From Aureliella sp046290675 (lineage in GTDB: Bacteria > Planctomycetota > Planctomycetia > Pirellulales > Pirellulaceae): a stretch of 64,000 bases of DNA. The notes beneath the pieces were generated by a model, which was given only the letters and a program-made list of their open reading frames with translations, was not told where the DNA came from and made no database searches. The DNA lies in the NCBI GenBank assembly GCA_046290675.1, contig JBKAHA010000012.1:62001-126000 (forward strand), in the 5' to 3' direction. Of this stretch, positions 53,243 to 63,042 are shown one piece after another; the first letter of the stretch is position 1; each line of letters starts with the position of its first letter. Position numbers and translations under genes: made by a program.

Positions 53243-54787
53243 ATGGTGGACGGATCCATGAGCGGTTGTCTTCTCGCTTCTCTAGTTGATCGAACTTCGG
53301 TTGTGCTGGTCCGTGTGGGCCTGGCTTTCGGATGCTTCGTGACATCCACCAACGCTTTCGCTCAATCGCGGGAAGCTGGTGGTTTTCAAGTTCAACTAAC
53401 CGACTTCGTCCAAGATTCCACAACGGAAATCTCTCCGTCCGATCTAGTCGCGGAGGAATCAACTCCAGTTTCGCTACAGCTAACTGACGAGACGACGACT
53501 TCGCCATTGGCTGCACAGTCTCAATCTCCAACAAAAGCCCCGCCAAGCGAACAGCAAACTCCGATCGCTCCGCAAGCGAACGCACCAAGCAACCCACGAG
53601 CAAATCCTGTAGTCGGACCTAATGTTGCCAACATTGGAAATAGTCGTCTCAACGTGCTTTCCAGAAGCGGCGTCTATGCGAGCCCAGTTGCCTTATCACT
53701 TGGATTGGGGGGAACGCAAGCGAGTGCGTCGGTGGGGCGGTATTTTGGTTCTGCAGTTCACCGCAACTTATTGCAAACACCGGAGATGTTCGGTGATTTC
53801 CGTCGTCCCGGAACTTCGCTGACCTTCTTCCCGGTCGCGCATTCATCCGGAAGCAACCTGACGACGGGCGACGGGGATGACGATGGTGCGATCGCTGGGA
53901 TTGATTTTCCGTCCGCACAAGCGTTCAGTGGAATGCGGGTTTCGGAGAACAACGTTGCGTTGCCGCAAGACCGCGTTTGGACGAGCTACCACCACTTCAA
54001 CAATGCGTTCAATTTGCCCAGTGGCAATTTGGACCTCGACCGATTTATCATCGGATTCGAGAAGACATTCAACGGTGGAAGTTCCTCGATCGAAGTTCGG
54101 CTACCCATTGCGGGATCGCTAGATCCCGTTGATCCCACCGGGAATACGGCGTTCGCGGGTGGGAGTTTTGGCAATCTCGGTTTGATTTACAAACGGGTGT
54201 TAATGGCCAATCAGGATCGTGTTTTGGCTGCTGGGCTTCGAATAGAGACGCCTACAGGATCGGAATGGCATTCGTCTGATTCGAGCGGAGCCGAGTTCTC
54301 GTTTGCACCGCGGGCAGTGTACCTAACACCCTTCATTGGCGCGTTGCGAGAATTCAATGATATCTGGTTCGTGAACTCCTTCCTGCAACTAGATATAGCG
54401 ACAGGAGGGGATCGACTTCGGGCAAGTCTAAACGGGAATCCCGCGCAGGACTTTTTCGTCGATCAGCCACCACTTCTTCAGATCGACATAGGCGGAGGTG
54501 TTTGGCTGGTGACGCCTGCAGAGCAAGCGGTCGGAGTGTCGTATCTCAGTGAGATTCACATTGCGACCGCATTGGCGGACGATGACGCCTTCGCTGTCGA
54601 TCCAAACTTTGGAACCCCGAATGTGTTCGTTGAAGATGCTGCAATTCGTAGCGTTGTTAATTTGACGAATGGACTCCACTTTCAGTTCTCAGAGCTTTGC
54701 TCGGTACGAACTGCGTTTTCCGTACCTTTGCTCGAGGATCGAATCTTCGATTCCGAGTTCATGGTGCAGATCAATCGCAACTACTAG
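53243..54787 (+). CDS. Outer-membrane beta-barrel-like protein
   Basis: A 514-residue protein. A signal peptide (SVVLVRVGLAFGCFVTSTNAFAQ) is followed by a Pro/Gln/Thr-rich stretch to about residue 110 and then alternating hydrophobic beta segments (LDLDRFIIGFEKTFNGGSSSIEVRLPIAG, RVLAAGLRIETPTGS) ending in an aromatic-rich last strand (FMVQINRNY). This is typical of planctomycete outer-membrane proteins; transport is not shown. The start may be the ATG at 53243 or at 53258. It is separated from the kinase by 205 bases and converges with the transglutaminase gene. Confidence 0.75.
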   Translation: MVDGSMSGCLLASLVDRTSVVLVRVGLAFGCFVTSTNAFAQSREAGGFQVQLTDFVQDSTTEISPSDLVAEESTPVSLQLTDETTTSPLAAQSQSPTKAPPSEQQTPIAPQANAPSNPRANPVVGPNVANIGNSRLNVLSRSGVYASPVALSLGLGGTQASASVGRYFGSAVHRNLLQTPEMFGDFRRPGTSLTFFPVAHSSGSNLTTGDGDDDGAIAGIDFPSAQAFSGMRVSENNVALPQDRVWTSYHHFNNAFNLPSGNLDLDRFIIGFEKTFNGGSSSIEVRLPIAGSLDPVDPTGNTAFAGGSFGNLGLIYKRVLMANQDRVLAAGLRIETPTGSEWHSSDSSGAEFSFAPRAVYLTPFIGALREFNDIWFVNSFLQLDIATGGDRLRASLNGNPAQDFFVDQPPLLQIDIGGGVWLVTPAEQAVGVSYLSEIHIATALADDDAFAVDPNFGTPNVFVEDAAIRSVVNLTNGLHFQFSELCSVRTAFSVPLLEDRIFDSEFMVQINRNY

Positions 54788-54990
54788 AGCAGATTCGCAT
54801 TTTCCGAGTACTTGCAAAGAGTCTTGGCGGCAACGAACGCCTTGGTCACGCTGTCGGATTCTCTGGTTACACTAAAACGAAAAATGCTCTAACGTCGCTA
54901 ATCCGGTAGGACTTTCTTGGACGAGTCGATTGCGATTGGTTGGAGGCCGCCCTTCCGAGGGTGAGGAAACCGTTGGCGACGTTGGCGTCA

Positions 54991-55902
54991 CTAGGCGAGT
55001 TCCGCGACATCGACGCTCACGTTGAGCGTCGGGGTACCGCCGCCGATGGCCAGGCCTCTCATAGGGCTGACATCAAGGTAATCGCGGCCGACACAAATCG
55101 GAATGTGGTCCGACGCTACTTGGCAACCGTTGGTTGGGTCGAGGTCGAGCCATCCGTGCTCGTTTCCGGTGAAAACAGAGCACCAGGCGTGTGATTCGTC
55201 AGCGCCGATTAGCTTTTCTTTGCCGGGCGGCGGAAGCGTTCGCAGATATCCACTTACGTATCGAGCTGGTAAACCCATAGCGCGGAAGCAGGCAATCTGG
55301 AATTGCGCGAAATCCTGGCAGACTCCGGCTCTGAGATCAAAAACTTCACGAACGGTTGTGGAAACATTGGTTGCCTTCGAATCGTATTTGAAGTCGCTGT
55401 GAATGCGTTTGGTCAAATCGAGTGCGGCCACCTGCAGCGAATCGGATTTTTCAAAGGACTCTCGCCCATATTCATGGACACCTTGATGCCACTGGATCTG
55501 TGGTGATGGCAAAGCGTATTCGGCCGCATTGAGAAGATGATGCTGCACTGGTTCTTCAATTGCCTTCGCGATAGACCGCCAGGTTGTCGTGGTGAGGCCG
55601 CTATAATCGCGCGGTATCAAGTCGAGTTTTGAAATGGATTCGACAACCAACGAACGGTGGATAGCTTCAATTGCAAAGGTGACGACCTGATTGCCAAAGT
55701 AATCTTGATGCTGACGGAGCGTATCAGGCGAGGGGGTGATATTGAGTGAGTTTTCGATCACACGGGTTCGCTCGCCAAGGGACGGCGTCATTCGCAACTG
55801 ATTTTGGCACATGGCCACCGGTGCCGAGTAGCGATATTCGGTACGGTGAGAGATACGGTAACGAGTGACCGATTGTGATCTATCGTTTCTCCCAGTTTTC
55901 AT
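54991..55902 (-). CDS. Transglutaminase-like cysteine protease family protein (small, second module)
   Basis: A 303-residue protein. An N-terminal beta-rich domain (YRISHRTEYRYSAPVAMCQNQLRMTP) typical of bacterial transglutaminase-like proteins is followed by the catalytic core, with Cys195 in GVCQDFAQ, His238 in ESHAWCSVF and Asp255 in WLDLDPTN. The triad is intact; such enzymes hydrolyse or transfer amide bonds. There is no signal peptide, so it is likely cytoplasmic. Its ATG overlaps the TGA of the fused ATP-grasp/alpha-E gene (ATGA), so it is co-translated with it. It is the last gene of the operon. Confidence 0.9.
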   Translation of the reverse strand: MKTGRNDRSQSVTRYRISHRTEYRYSAPVAMCQNQLRMTPSLGERTRVIENSLNITPSPDTLRQHQDYFGNQVVTFAIEAIHRSLVVESISKLDLIPRDYSGLTTTTWRSIAKAIEEPVQHHLLNAAEYALPSPQIQWHQGVHEYGRESFEKSDSLQVAALDLTKRIHSDFKYDSKATNVSTTVREVFDLRAGVCQDFAQFQIACFRAMGLPARYVSGYLRTLPPPGKEKLIGADESHAWCSVFTGNEHGWLDLDPTNGCQVASDHIPICVGRDYLDVSPMRGLAIGGGTPTLNVSVDVAELA

Positions 55903-58454
55903 ATTCCCGCCCCCGATCCCGTGAGAGATTGGGTCGTATTCGTGTGGAAGAAGTAGTGGGCTGCGATCGCGTCCGATAGTTTTGGGATCAAGCTCGTTAT
56001 TTCGGCAAGCAGGTCAGCCAGTCCAACTCTTCTGCCGTTCTGAGGGCTGGTCATGTCCGCGAGGTTGATCATCTCGACGAGATGCAAGAGACGTTTTGCA
56101 ATTTTCTGGTCTTCCTCCAAAGCGACTGTGTCGTTGGTGCGTGGAAGGCGAGCGAGGGCTTCTTCGATCTTAAACACTTGATAGCAAATGGACCGAGGAT
56201 TGGTTGGGTCTGCAACCAGAAGATCAATCACAAGTTGAGCGCGGACTAAGTTCATATACCGCGAACGATAGGTCATTTTGCTTTCGGTGGTCTCCAAAAT
56301 TGACTCGCAGAGAAGTCGCTCATTCGGGGTGAGGTCCGAGAGTGTAGCGGAGAGCAATTCGGCAGTCTGGAGTGTTCGCTCGAGGCGCCGGCCCAGTTGA
56401 AGAAAACGCCAGCCGTGAGTCCTTGTCATGCTTTCGCTCGACAGACCAGCGAAAGCAAGCAGGTCGATGATGAGTCGATTCAGACGCTCAAGTGCAGGTC
56501 CGACAGCACCGCTTGGTTGCCTGAACGCGAATTCGAATTCCCCGGCAACACGTTGCAGGATGCGGTAGGCATCGATCGAAAGTCGGTCCCGAACCGCGGT
56601 TGCGTTAAAAAGCACAGACCGGGTTGCCTGTGCTAGACCGTCGGGTTGGTTCATGGAGAAGACGCTCTCCGGAAGGACGGATTCTAAAGATGGAAACGCG
56701 TTACCGAGGCCGTCGATGGCATAATCGGGTGGCAATTGCCCGACAGCGGCCAATGCGGCAGTCAACTGGGGAAGATCGGAGTCGTCGAGCTGATTCTCTT
56801 CAGCCACCATTCGTTTCAATGTCGTCCGCAAGAGTCGCGCGACCGACTCACAGCGTTCGACGTAGCGCCCTAACCAGAAGAGATGTTCTGCAACGCGGCT
56901 TGGTAGCTCGTCGCCAACGCGAAGCGGCTCGACGACGTCATCTTGCGTTGTAAGCAGAGTCAATGTGTTGGTGGTCGATTTTGAGTCCGTGACCCAACAG
57001 TCGATGGTGAGATCTCCGCTTACTGGTGATCCCAGCAAGTGTTCACTCGACGGTCCAACACGTGCGAGGCCCCCTGGTAAGACCTGGACGCTATCCGCAT
57101 TCGATAGCTGGAAAGACCGGAGGGATACGTGCCAAGGAGCAAACATGCCGTCCGCCCAAACGGGTGTCGTCCAAAGATTCGTATTTCTTTGGGCGACCCA
57201 TTTTTGCGGTTCGGATTTCAATCGATCGCCCCATTGCCCTAGCTCTTCTGCGTTGAGTCTCGACAAATCAACGGGAGCGGTTCGGTCAATCTCAAATGCA
57301 TTTCTGACAGCGAACTGGTTGAGATTGTTGAGAACGTACTCCAGGTCCTGCGAATTGCCGCACCATCGAGTCTCGATTGTTCGAAGTTCTAGGTCTTCAC
57401 CGAAGAAATGGTTGGCGGCTTTCGGCAAGAAGGCGGCCAAAGCGGGCATCTGTGCGATCTCACTTCCGAGCGCGTTGACCACTGCAATGCTTTGGTCACG
57501 TACGGTGCGCATGAGTCCGGTGACACCTTGGACGGAAGTTGGATCCAGTTCCAAGGGATCGCATTTTCGATCGGAAACGTGGCGCCAGAGGACTTCAATC
57601 GGCAGCAACCCACCGAGCGTTTTCAAATTTAGGCGATCCGACCGGACTGCTAGGTCACTCCCTTGGACAAGCGTGTAACCGAGATACCGTGCAAGGTAGG
57701 CGTCTTCAAAGTAGCGATAGCTCTTCGGCCCTGGGGTAAGCAACGCGACTCGCGGGTTATCTCGCATCCGTGGGGCTAACGAGCGTAGAGTCTCACGTAG
57801 GTCCGAAAAGAAGGATGCTAATCGGCGAACATTGCTGTTGCGAATGAGCTTAGGTACGACCTGATTGGTCGTAATCCTATTCTCAAGTAGATAACCTAAT
57901 CCGCTCGGTGCTCGCGTGCGGTCTCCGACCACTAGCCATGATCCGTCTGAGCCACGCGTTAGGTCGGTGGCTGTCACCGTTAGTCTGTTTGTGCGACCAC
58001 CGATCTTGGCGACAGGCAAGCCGACGTAGGCTCTACGAAATGCCGGATTCATCCACAAAAGATCCGGCGGGATAATTCCTGCCTTGATCAACGATTGCGC
58101 ACCGAGCAAGTCATCGAGTGTCGCTTCTAGGATGCGATTGCGTTGCTCCAATCCGGAAATCAAAGATTGCCATGAATCGCAATCGATAAGCATCGGAATC
58201 GGAGCTAGATTCCAAGGACGATCTGTTTCATCCTGACTGTCATCCACGGAAAACGTAGCGCCGTTTTCGCGAATCAGTTGACGCAGTTGTCGTTCTGTGG
58301 CGTCCAGGCCTTCTTGGCCTGCATCCTCTATCCACTGGACTAGGGGGCGCCAGTCGCCACCCTGTTTTCCGAATGAACTGCTGAACGCATCGAAGTGACC
58401 TGACAGGGCCTGGTATTCGGCTAGGCTCGCTTGGAGTTCCTTTTGCGATTGCAA
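55899..58454 (-). CDS. Fused circularly permuted ATP-grasp and alpha-E protein
   Basis: An 851-residue protein starting from TTG at 58454. Residues of about 80-490 match the circularly permuted ATP-grasp family (GDRTRAPSGLGYLLENR, LLTPGPKSYRYFEDAYLARYLG, VLPGGLARVG). Residues of about 515-845 are an alpha-E domain (RVAEHLFWLGRYVERCESVARLLRTTLK). Compared with the separate ATP-grasp protein at 63043, the segment EYVL...VVKAANESGGYG reads EYVL...AVRNAFEIDRTA here: Lys becomes Arg384 and the glycine loop is missing, so catalysis is doubtful. It may be a structural or regulatory partner. It lies 177 bases after the DUF2126 gene and overlaps the next gene by 4 bases. Confidence 0.9.
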   Translation of the reverse strand: MQSQKELQASLAEYQALSGHFDAFSSSFGKQGGDWRPLVQWIEDAGQEGLDATERQLRQLIRENGATFSVDDSQDETDRPWNLAPIPMLIDCDSWQSLISGLEQRNRILEATLDDLLGAQSLIKAGIIPPDLLWMNPAFRRAYVGLPVAKIGGRTNRLTVTATDLTRGSDGSWLVVGDRTRAPSGLGYLLENRITTNQVVPKLIRNSNVRRLASFFSDLRETLRSLAPRMRDNPRVALLTPGPKSYRYFEDAYLARYLGYTLVQGSDLAVRSDRLNLKTLGGLLPIEVLWRHVSDRKCDPLELDPTSVQGVTGLMRTVRDQSIAVVNALGSEIAQMPALAAFLPKAANHFFGEDLELRTIETRWCGNSQDLEYVLNNLNQFAVRNAFEIDRTAPVDLSRLNAEELGQWGDRLKSEPQKWVAQRNTNLWTTPVWADGMFAPWHVSLRSFQLSNADSVQVLPGGLARVGPSSEHLLGSPVSGDLTIDCWVTDSKSTTNTLTLLTTQDDVVEPLRVGDELPSRVAEHLFWLGRYVERCESVARLLRTTLKRMVAEENQLDDSDLPQLTAALAAVGQLPPDYAIDGLGNAFPSLESVLPESVFSMNQPDGLAQATRSVLFNATAVRDRLSIDAYRILQRVAGEFEFAFRQPSGAVGPALERLNRLIIDLLAFAGLSSESMTRTHGWRFLQLGRRLERTLQTAELLSATLSDLTPNERLLCESILETTESKMTYRSRYMNLVRAQLVIDLLVADPTNPRSICYQVFKIEEALARLPRTNDTVALEEDQKIAKRLLHLVEMINLADMTSPQNGRRVGLADLLAEITSLIPKLSDAIAAHYFFHTNTTQSLTGSGAGI

Positions 58455-58631
58455 TTCATCCGCCTGATGATTGAGTAGCTCAATTGGGAACTAGAAGATG
58501 GTAGTGGAAACCAATCCTGCTAGATAGGTTGGGGCCAGTTTTCGCCGATGCAACCGATCATCTAAGTCGTTCGAGTTCCGCAAGTTTAGTTTTACAGGCC
58601 GTGGCTAGTGGAATGCGCATGCGATTGACGA

Positions 58632-61600
58632 CTAGCTTGTGATTCTTGGTGCCAACTTCAACATGTCCATGGTGATGGGATAGGAAAAATCAAGGCTAGG
58701 TGCTGGGATGTTGGGAAGATCGATGAAACCGCCAGTCAGGGCTCGGGCATCGAAGCGGGCACCTCGCCTGGACTCGGCTTCCAAGCTGTTGATTGGAAAA
58801 CGATCCGTACCGCGTCCGGCCGGATCCACGACGTAGTAGGTGCAACCGCCGATCGACTTCAAACGCGACAATTCAACTAATTCAAAATGAAGTGGAGCAT
58901 GGATGCCAATGGTGGGATGGAGGCATCGAGGTGGTTGCCAGGCACGAAATCGGATACCTGCCACAAATGTCCCTGGCTGACTCATGGCGTGAACGGGAAC
59001 ACGGTAGCCATTGCAAATTAGCGCCAATTGAGTTGGGTCAAAATTGTCTAGCTTGACCTCGACTCGCTCTACACTGCTGTCAACGAACCGTGTAGTCCCG
59101 CTGGAACCTGGTTCTTCGCCCATGACATACCATGGTTCAATGGCCGTTCGTAAACTCAATTGAACTCCATCGCGATGGACAGTCCCGATGGAAGGAAATC
59201 GGAATTCGAAGTGAGCCGCAAACCAGTCGGCATTGATCTCGATTCCTCGATCGTTAAGAAAGTCCAGGACTTGCAGGAAATCCTGCCACACAAAGGACGG
59301 CAACATGAATCGGTCGTGAAGTTGGGTTCCCCAGTTGCACAAATTCTCGCGAAAGGGGCTTTGCCAAAATGCGAGTGTCAATGCGCGGATCAGCAACTGC
59401 TGGGTCAAGCTCATGCGTGCGTGCGGAGGCATTTCGAACCCACGTAGTTCAACCAGTCCTAACCGCCCTGTAGAGCTGTCGGGTGAGTAAAGCTTGTCGA
59501 TGCAAATTTCTGCACGGTGCGTGTTGCCAGTTAAATCGGTGAGCAGGTCGCGAAAAAGCCGATCGACGACCCACGGTGGCGAGGCCTGTGCGCGATCCGG
59601 TAGCTGCGCCATTGCGATCGCGAGTTGCTCACAAGCATCCAAACGGCCTTCGTCTGCTCGCGGCGCCTGGCTGGTCGGGCCGATGAATCGACTCGAAAAA
59701 AGGTAAGACAAGCTGGGGTGGTTGTTCCAAAATGCGACCATGCTGCCGAGCATGTCCGGGCGACGCAGGAATGGGCTGTCATTCGGTGTGCTGCCACCGA
59801 GGACGATGTGATTGCCACCTCCGGTACCAGTGTGTAACCCGTCCAAATCAAATTTTTCGGTGCCAAGACGTGAAGCTCTGGCTTCGTCGTACAGCGTTTC
59901 GGTCAGGTTTACCAGGTCACGCCAATTGGAGCTCGGCTGCGTATTGACTTCAATCACTCCTGGATCTGGAGTCACCTTGAACAACTCGATTCGGGGATCA
60001 GGCGGAGGCAAATAGCCTTCGATAATGACGGGGAGCGACAGCACTTCGCAGACTGCGTGAATATTGGTCAGCAGATCGAGATAGTCTTCTGCCCGCGATA
60101 CGGGCGGCATGAAGACATGCAGGCGACCATAACGACATTCAACGCATAGAGCGGTGTGAATGATGTCCTCACCGGTTGGCAGATCATCGTTCTCGTCGAC
60201 TTCATCGATATTCTGCGGATTGACCGACTGAGTGGCAGCCCCAGTCACTGTGTGGGAGGCATTCGAACGCAGCGGTTCAGCTTGAACCCCCTTTGGCAGT
60301 TTCCCTTTCCGAAATCTGTTTTCAGAGAATTCAGGCCGCGGAAGCGGAGCCGAAATGGCCGTCGGGTCGAACGGAGTGGACAGGTATTGATTCGTGGCAA
60401 AGCTTGATTGAGGAAGTGTCTCCAACGGTAGTCGTAGTCCGATTGGCGAATCACCGGGGATCAGAAAAACGTGCTCCCCGCGAATCGGCCATCTTCCGCC
60501 AACCCACCGTGCACTGGCTTGCCACCAGGCCCGACGAAGTGGGAGAGTGTAACCAACCGGGTTGCTCAACCCTTGGCTGAACGTTCGCATCATCATAGCG
60601 CGTTCGTTCGGGTCTTCGAGCTCAGGATTCGCTGGGTCGACGTCGAATGGTAGACGGCTTTCCTTCCACAGGTAATGGAACGTGTCCTCGTAGACTGGAA
60701 ACGTCTGTTTTGCGCTAATGCCAAGCGTTCGGGCGAGCGTAAACACGAACCTCTTTGCATCTTCATGCGTGTGGCCATAGTCGACTCCTTCGTCAGCGAG
60801 CCACCGGTCGTCTTGCCAAATCGGTTCACCGTCTTTGCGCCAGAGGCAAGTTAAGGCCCAACGAGGAAGCGATTCCCCGGGATACCACTTGCCCTGGCCG
60901 TAGTGGAGGAGCGCACCTGCACCGACGTGGCTTTTGAGGCGTTTGAGAAGGACGTTGCTTAGAACTCGTTTCTCCTGGCCGACGGCATCAGTCGTCCATT
61001 GAGGATCGTCCATGTTGTCGATCGAAACGAACGTGGGCTCTCCGCCCATCGTGAGCCTGACGTCGTTCGCTTCCAATTGCCGATCGATTTGGTCTCCTAG
61101 TTCGAGGATCTTATTCCATTGATTCTCTGTGTACGGTTTAGTGACTCTCGGGCTTTCGAAGACGCGTTCGAGCGACATGTCGAATTCGAATTCGACTTCG
61201 CACTTGTCGGTCGCACCGGAGATTGGAGCTGCGTCAACGAAGTGAGGCGTGCACGCAATCGGAATATGTCCCTCACCCGCAAGGAGTCCGCTGGTAGGGT
61301 CCATCCCAATCCAGCCTGCACCGGGGATGAACACTTCGACCCAAGCATGAAGATCACAGAAATCCGTTTTCGGACCTGAAGGTCCGTCTAGCGACTCTTG
61401 GTCCGCTGCCAGCTGAATCAGATATCCGGACACGAACCGAGCAGCCAATCCAATTTTTCGGAGTGTCTGCACAAGCAACCATGCCGAATCGCGACAGGAT
61501 CCTCGATTCAACGTCAACGTTTCTTCAGCAGATTGAACTCCCGGCTCCATTCGAACTGTGTAGTCGATCCGCTGTTGAACACGCTGGTTTAGGTCGACCA

Positions 61601-62033
61601 GATAATCAATGGTCCGCTCGTTTCGGCTGGGCAGCGATTGTAGCCAAGCATCGAAGGTGGGCTCAGACGGGGGGAGTACCAGATAGGGGGCGAGCTGTGT
61701 TCGTACATCCGTGGAATATTCAAAAGGCCAAGACTCAGAAGCCTCTTCGATGAAAAAATCGAATGGATTGATCGTTGTGAGTTCCGCGATGAAGTCGACC
61801 GTAACTTGAAACGTTCTCGTCGGCTTCTCAAAAACATAACGGGAGATTGGGTTGCCAAATGGATCTTGTTGAGGATTGACGAAATGTTCGCTCGGTGTCA
61901 CTCGTTGGCTATAAGCCAAAATTGGAGTCCGCGCATGGTGGGCCGGCTGAAGTCGCACCAGTTGTGGGCCAAGTTGGACGTCGCGATCGTAGCGGTAAGT
62001 GGTCTCGTGATGCAGTGCGATGCGTATCGTCAT
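58632..62033 (-). CDS. Transglutaminase-like plus putative amidoligase (DUF2126-like) protein
   Basis: An 1133-residue protein. The first 290 residues are a transglutaminase-like unit, with Cys180 in GSCRDSAW, His229 in DLHAW and Asp245 in GMDPTSG, preceded by the bacterial N-terminal beta domain (IALHHETTYRYDRDV). The remaining ~800 residues match the DUF2126 (putative amidoligase) region, with LTMGGEPTFVSIDN, VIEVNTQPSSNW (about 694) and HTGTGGGNHIVLGG (about 732), the kind of residues used by glutamine-synthetase-fold ligases. It therefore couples an amide-bond hydrolase with a ligase-like domain in one chain. It overlaps the alpha-E stop by 4 bases (ATGA). Confidence 0.92.
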   Translation of the reverse strand: MTIRIALHHETTYRYDRDVQLGPQLVRLQPAHHARTPILAYSQRVTPSEHFVNPQQDPFGNPISRYVFEKPTRTFQVTVDFIAELTTINPFDFFIEEASESWPFEYSTDVRTQLAPYLVLPPSEPTFDAWLQSLPSRNERTIDYLVDLNQRVQQRIDYTVRMEPGVQSAEETLTLNRGSCRDSAWLLVQTLRKIGLAARFVSGYLIQLAADQESLDGPSGPKTDFCDLHAWVEVFIPGAGWIGMDPTSGLLAGEGHIPIACTPHFVDAAPISGATDKCEVEFEFDMSLERVFESPRVTKPYTENQWNKILELGDQIDRQLEANDVRLTMGGEPTFVSIDNMDDPQWTTDAVGQEKRVLSNVLLKRLKSHVGAGALLHYGQGKWYPGESLPRWALTCLWRKDGEPIWQDDRWLADEGVDYGHTHEDAKRFVFTLARTLGISAKQTFPVYEDTFHYLWKESRLPFDVDPANPELEDPNERAMMMRTFSQGLSNPVGYTLPLRRAWWQASARWVGGRWPIRGEHVFLIPGDSPIGLRLPLETLPQSSFATNQYLSTPFDPTAISAPLPRPEFSENRFRKGKLPKGVQAEPLRSNASHTVTGAATQSVNPQNIDEVDENDDLPTGEDIIHTALCVECRYGRLHVFMPPVSRAEDYLDLLTNIHAVCEVLSLPVIIEGYLPPPDPRIELFKVTPDPGVIEVNTQPSSNWRDLVNLTETLYDEARASRLGTEKFDLDGLHTGTGGGNHIVLGGSTPNDSPFLRRPDMLGSMVAFWNNHPSLSYLFSSRFIGPTSQAPRADEGRLDACEQLAIAMAQLPDRAQASPPWVVDRLFRDLLTDLTGNTHRAEICIDKLYSPDSSTGRLGLVELRGFEMPPHARMSLTQQLLIRALTLAFWQSPFRENLCNWGTQLHDRFMLPSFVWQDFLQVLDFLNDRGIEINADWFAAHFEFRFPSIGTVHRDGVQLSLRTAIEPWYVMGEEPGSSGTTRFVDSSVERVEVKLDNFDPTQLALICNGYRVPVHAMSQPGTFVAGIRFRAWQPPRCLHPTIGIHAPLHFELVELSRLKSIGGCTYYVVDPAGRGTDRFPINSLEAESRRGARFDARALTGGFIDLPNIPAPSLDFSYPITMDMLKLAPRITS

Positions 62034-62974
62034 GACTGGGCGAATGCGTGAAAGTAATCTGAATTCAGGGCCAACCCAACATCGTTGAGATCGATTTGAA
62101 ACTGATCGATGAACTCGTGCATGCCGGTTTGATGTAACTGCTCGACACTGCTATTGGCGAGCCGCTCACTCAGTGATTTTAACTTCTCACACGCTGCACC
62201 GGATGGTTTCGTGTGTTCCGATTCGATCTGTTCCAGCGACCATTGTGCACCCTTGATGCAAGCAAAAATGGAACGCGGGAATTTCCGATCAAAGACAAAG
62301 AAATCGATCACTTTGTCAATGTCGATCATGTGATGCTCACGACGATACGCTTCAAATCCGCTGATAGCATACAAAAGCGCTGACCATTGGAGATCATCTA
62401 GGGCCGTGCCTACATCTTCGACTCGTGGTAGCAGGTTGAAATACTTCACATCCAAAATGCGTGACGTCTTATCAGCCCGTTCCATGAGCCGGCCGAGATT
62501 GGCAAAGTGCCATCGCTGATCATGAGACATAGTGGCATCAAGGATGCCGTTCCAAAGGAGCGATTTGCGGCGCACCTGATCAAAGAAATCCGAGGTGGGT
62601 TCCCGGCCTTCCGAAGCTGCATCCCGTAAAAAGTGATAGAAGTCGTTAACTTGCTCAAAAGTCTCGCTGGACAGGACCTCTCGAATGCCTCTCGCATTTT
62701 CACGTGCTAACCGCAATGAAGAGACCATTGAGTTGATGTAGTTGCTGTCGAATGCGAGGAACTGAACTACGTTCTGCGCGGAGAAGCCATCGTAGTTCTC
62801 GTTATACCACTGGGTATCTCCGGTCACTCTAACTAGTGGTTCCCAGGGATCGGCTACATCAATTGGTTGATCGAGTAGGAAGTTTAGGTTGACTTCCAAG
62901 AAGCGGGAGATGTTCTCGGCTCGCTCCATTTGGCGAGTCATCCAATAGATCGTCTCTGCAACGCGGGCGAGCAT
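62030..62974 (-). CDS. Alpha-E domain protein
   Basis: A 314-residue all-helical protein that starts MLARVAETIYWMTRQMERAENISRFLEVNLNFLLD, the signature of the alpha-E family. The role of alpha-E is unknown; its genes accompany ATP-grasp and transglutaminase-like genes, so an accessory or carrier function in peptide-bond formation has been proposed. It lies 68 bases after the ATP-grasp gene and overlaps the following DUF2126-like gene by ATGA. Confidence 0.93.
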   Translation of the reverse strand: MLARVAETIYWMTRQMERAENISRFLEVNLNFLLDQPIDVADPWEPLVRVTGDTQWYNENYDGFSAQNVVQFLAFDSNYINSMVSSLRLARENARGIREVLSSETFEQVNDFYHFLRDAASEGREPTSDFFDQVRRKSLLWNGILDATMSHDQRWHFANLGRLMERADKTSRILDVKYFNLLPRVEDVGTALDDLQWSALLYAISGFEAYRREHHMIDIDKVIDFFVFDRKFPRSIFACIKGAQWSLEQIESEHTKPSGAACEKLKSLSERLANSSVEQLHQTGMHEFIDQFQIDLNDVGLALNSDYFHAFAQS

Positions 62975-63042
62975 GGTGTGAGTTCTTTAGAAGGCGAAAA
63001 AGGGCATGGTCAGGAAGTATCCGTGCGGCGGAGCTGCATTGC

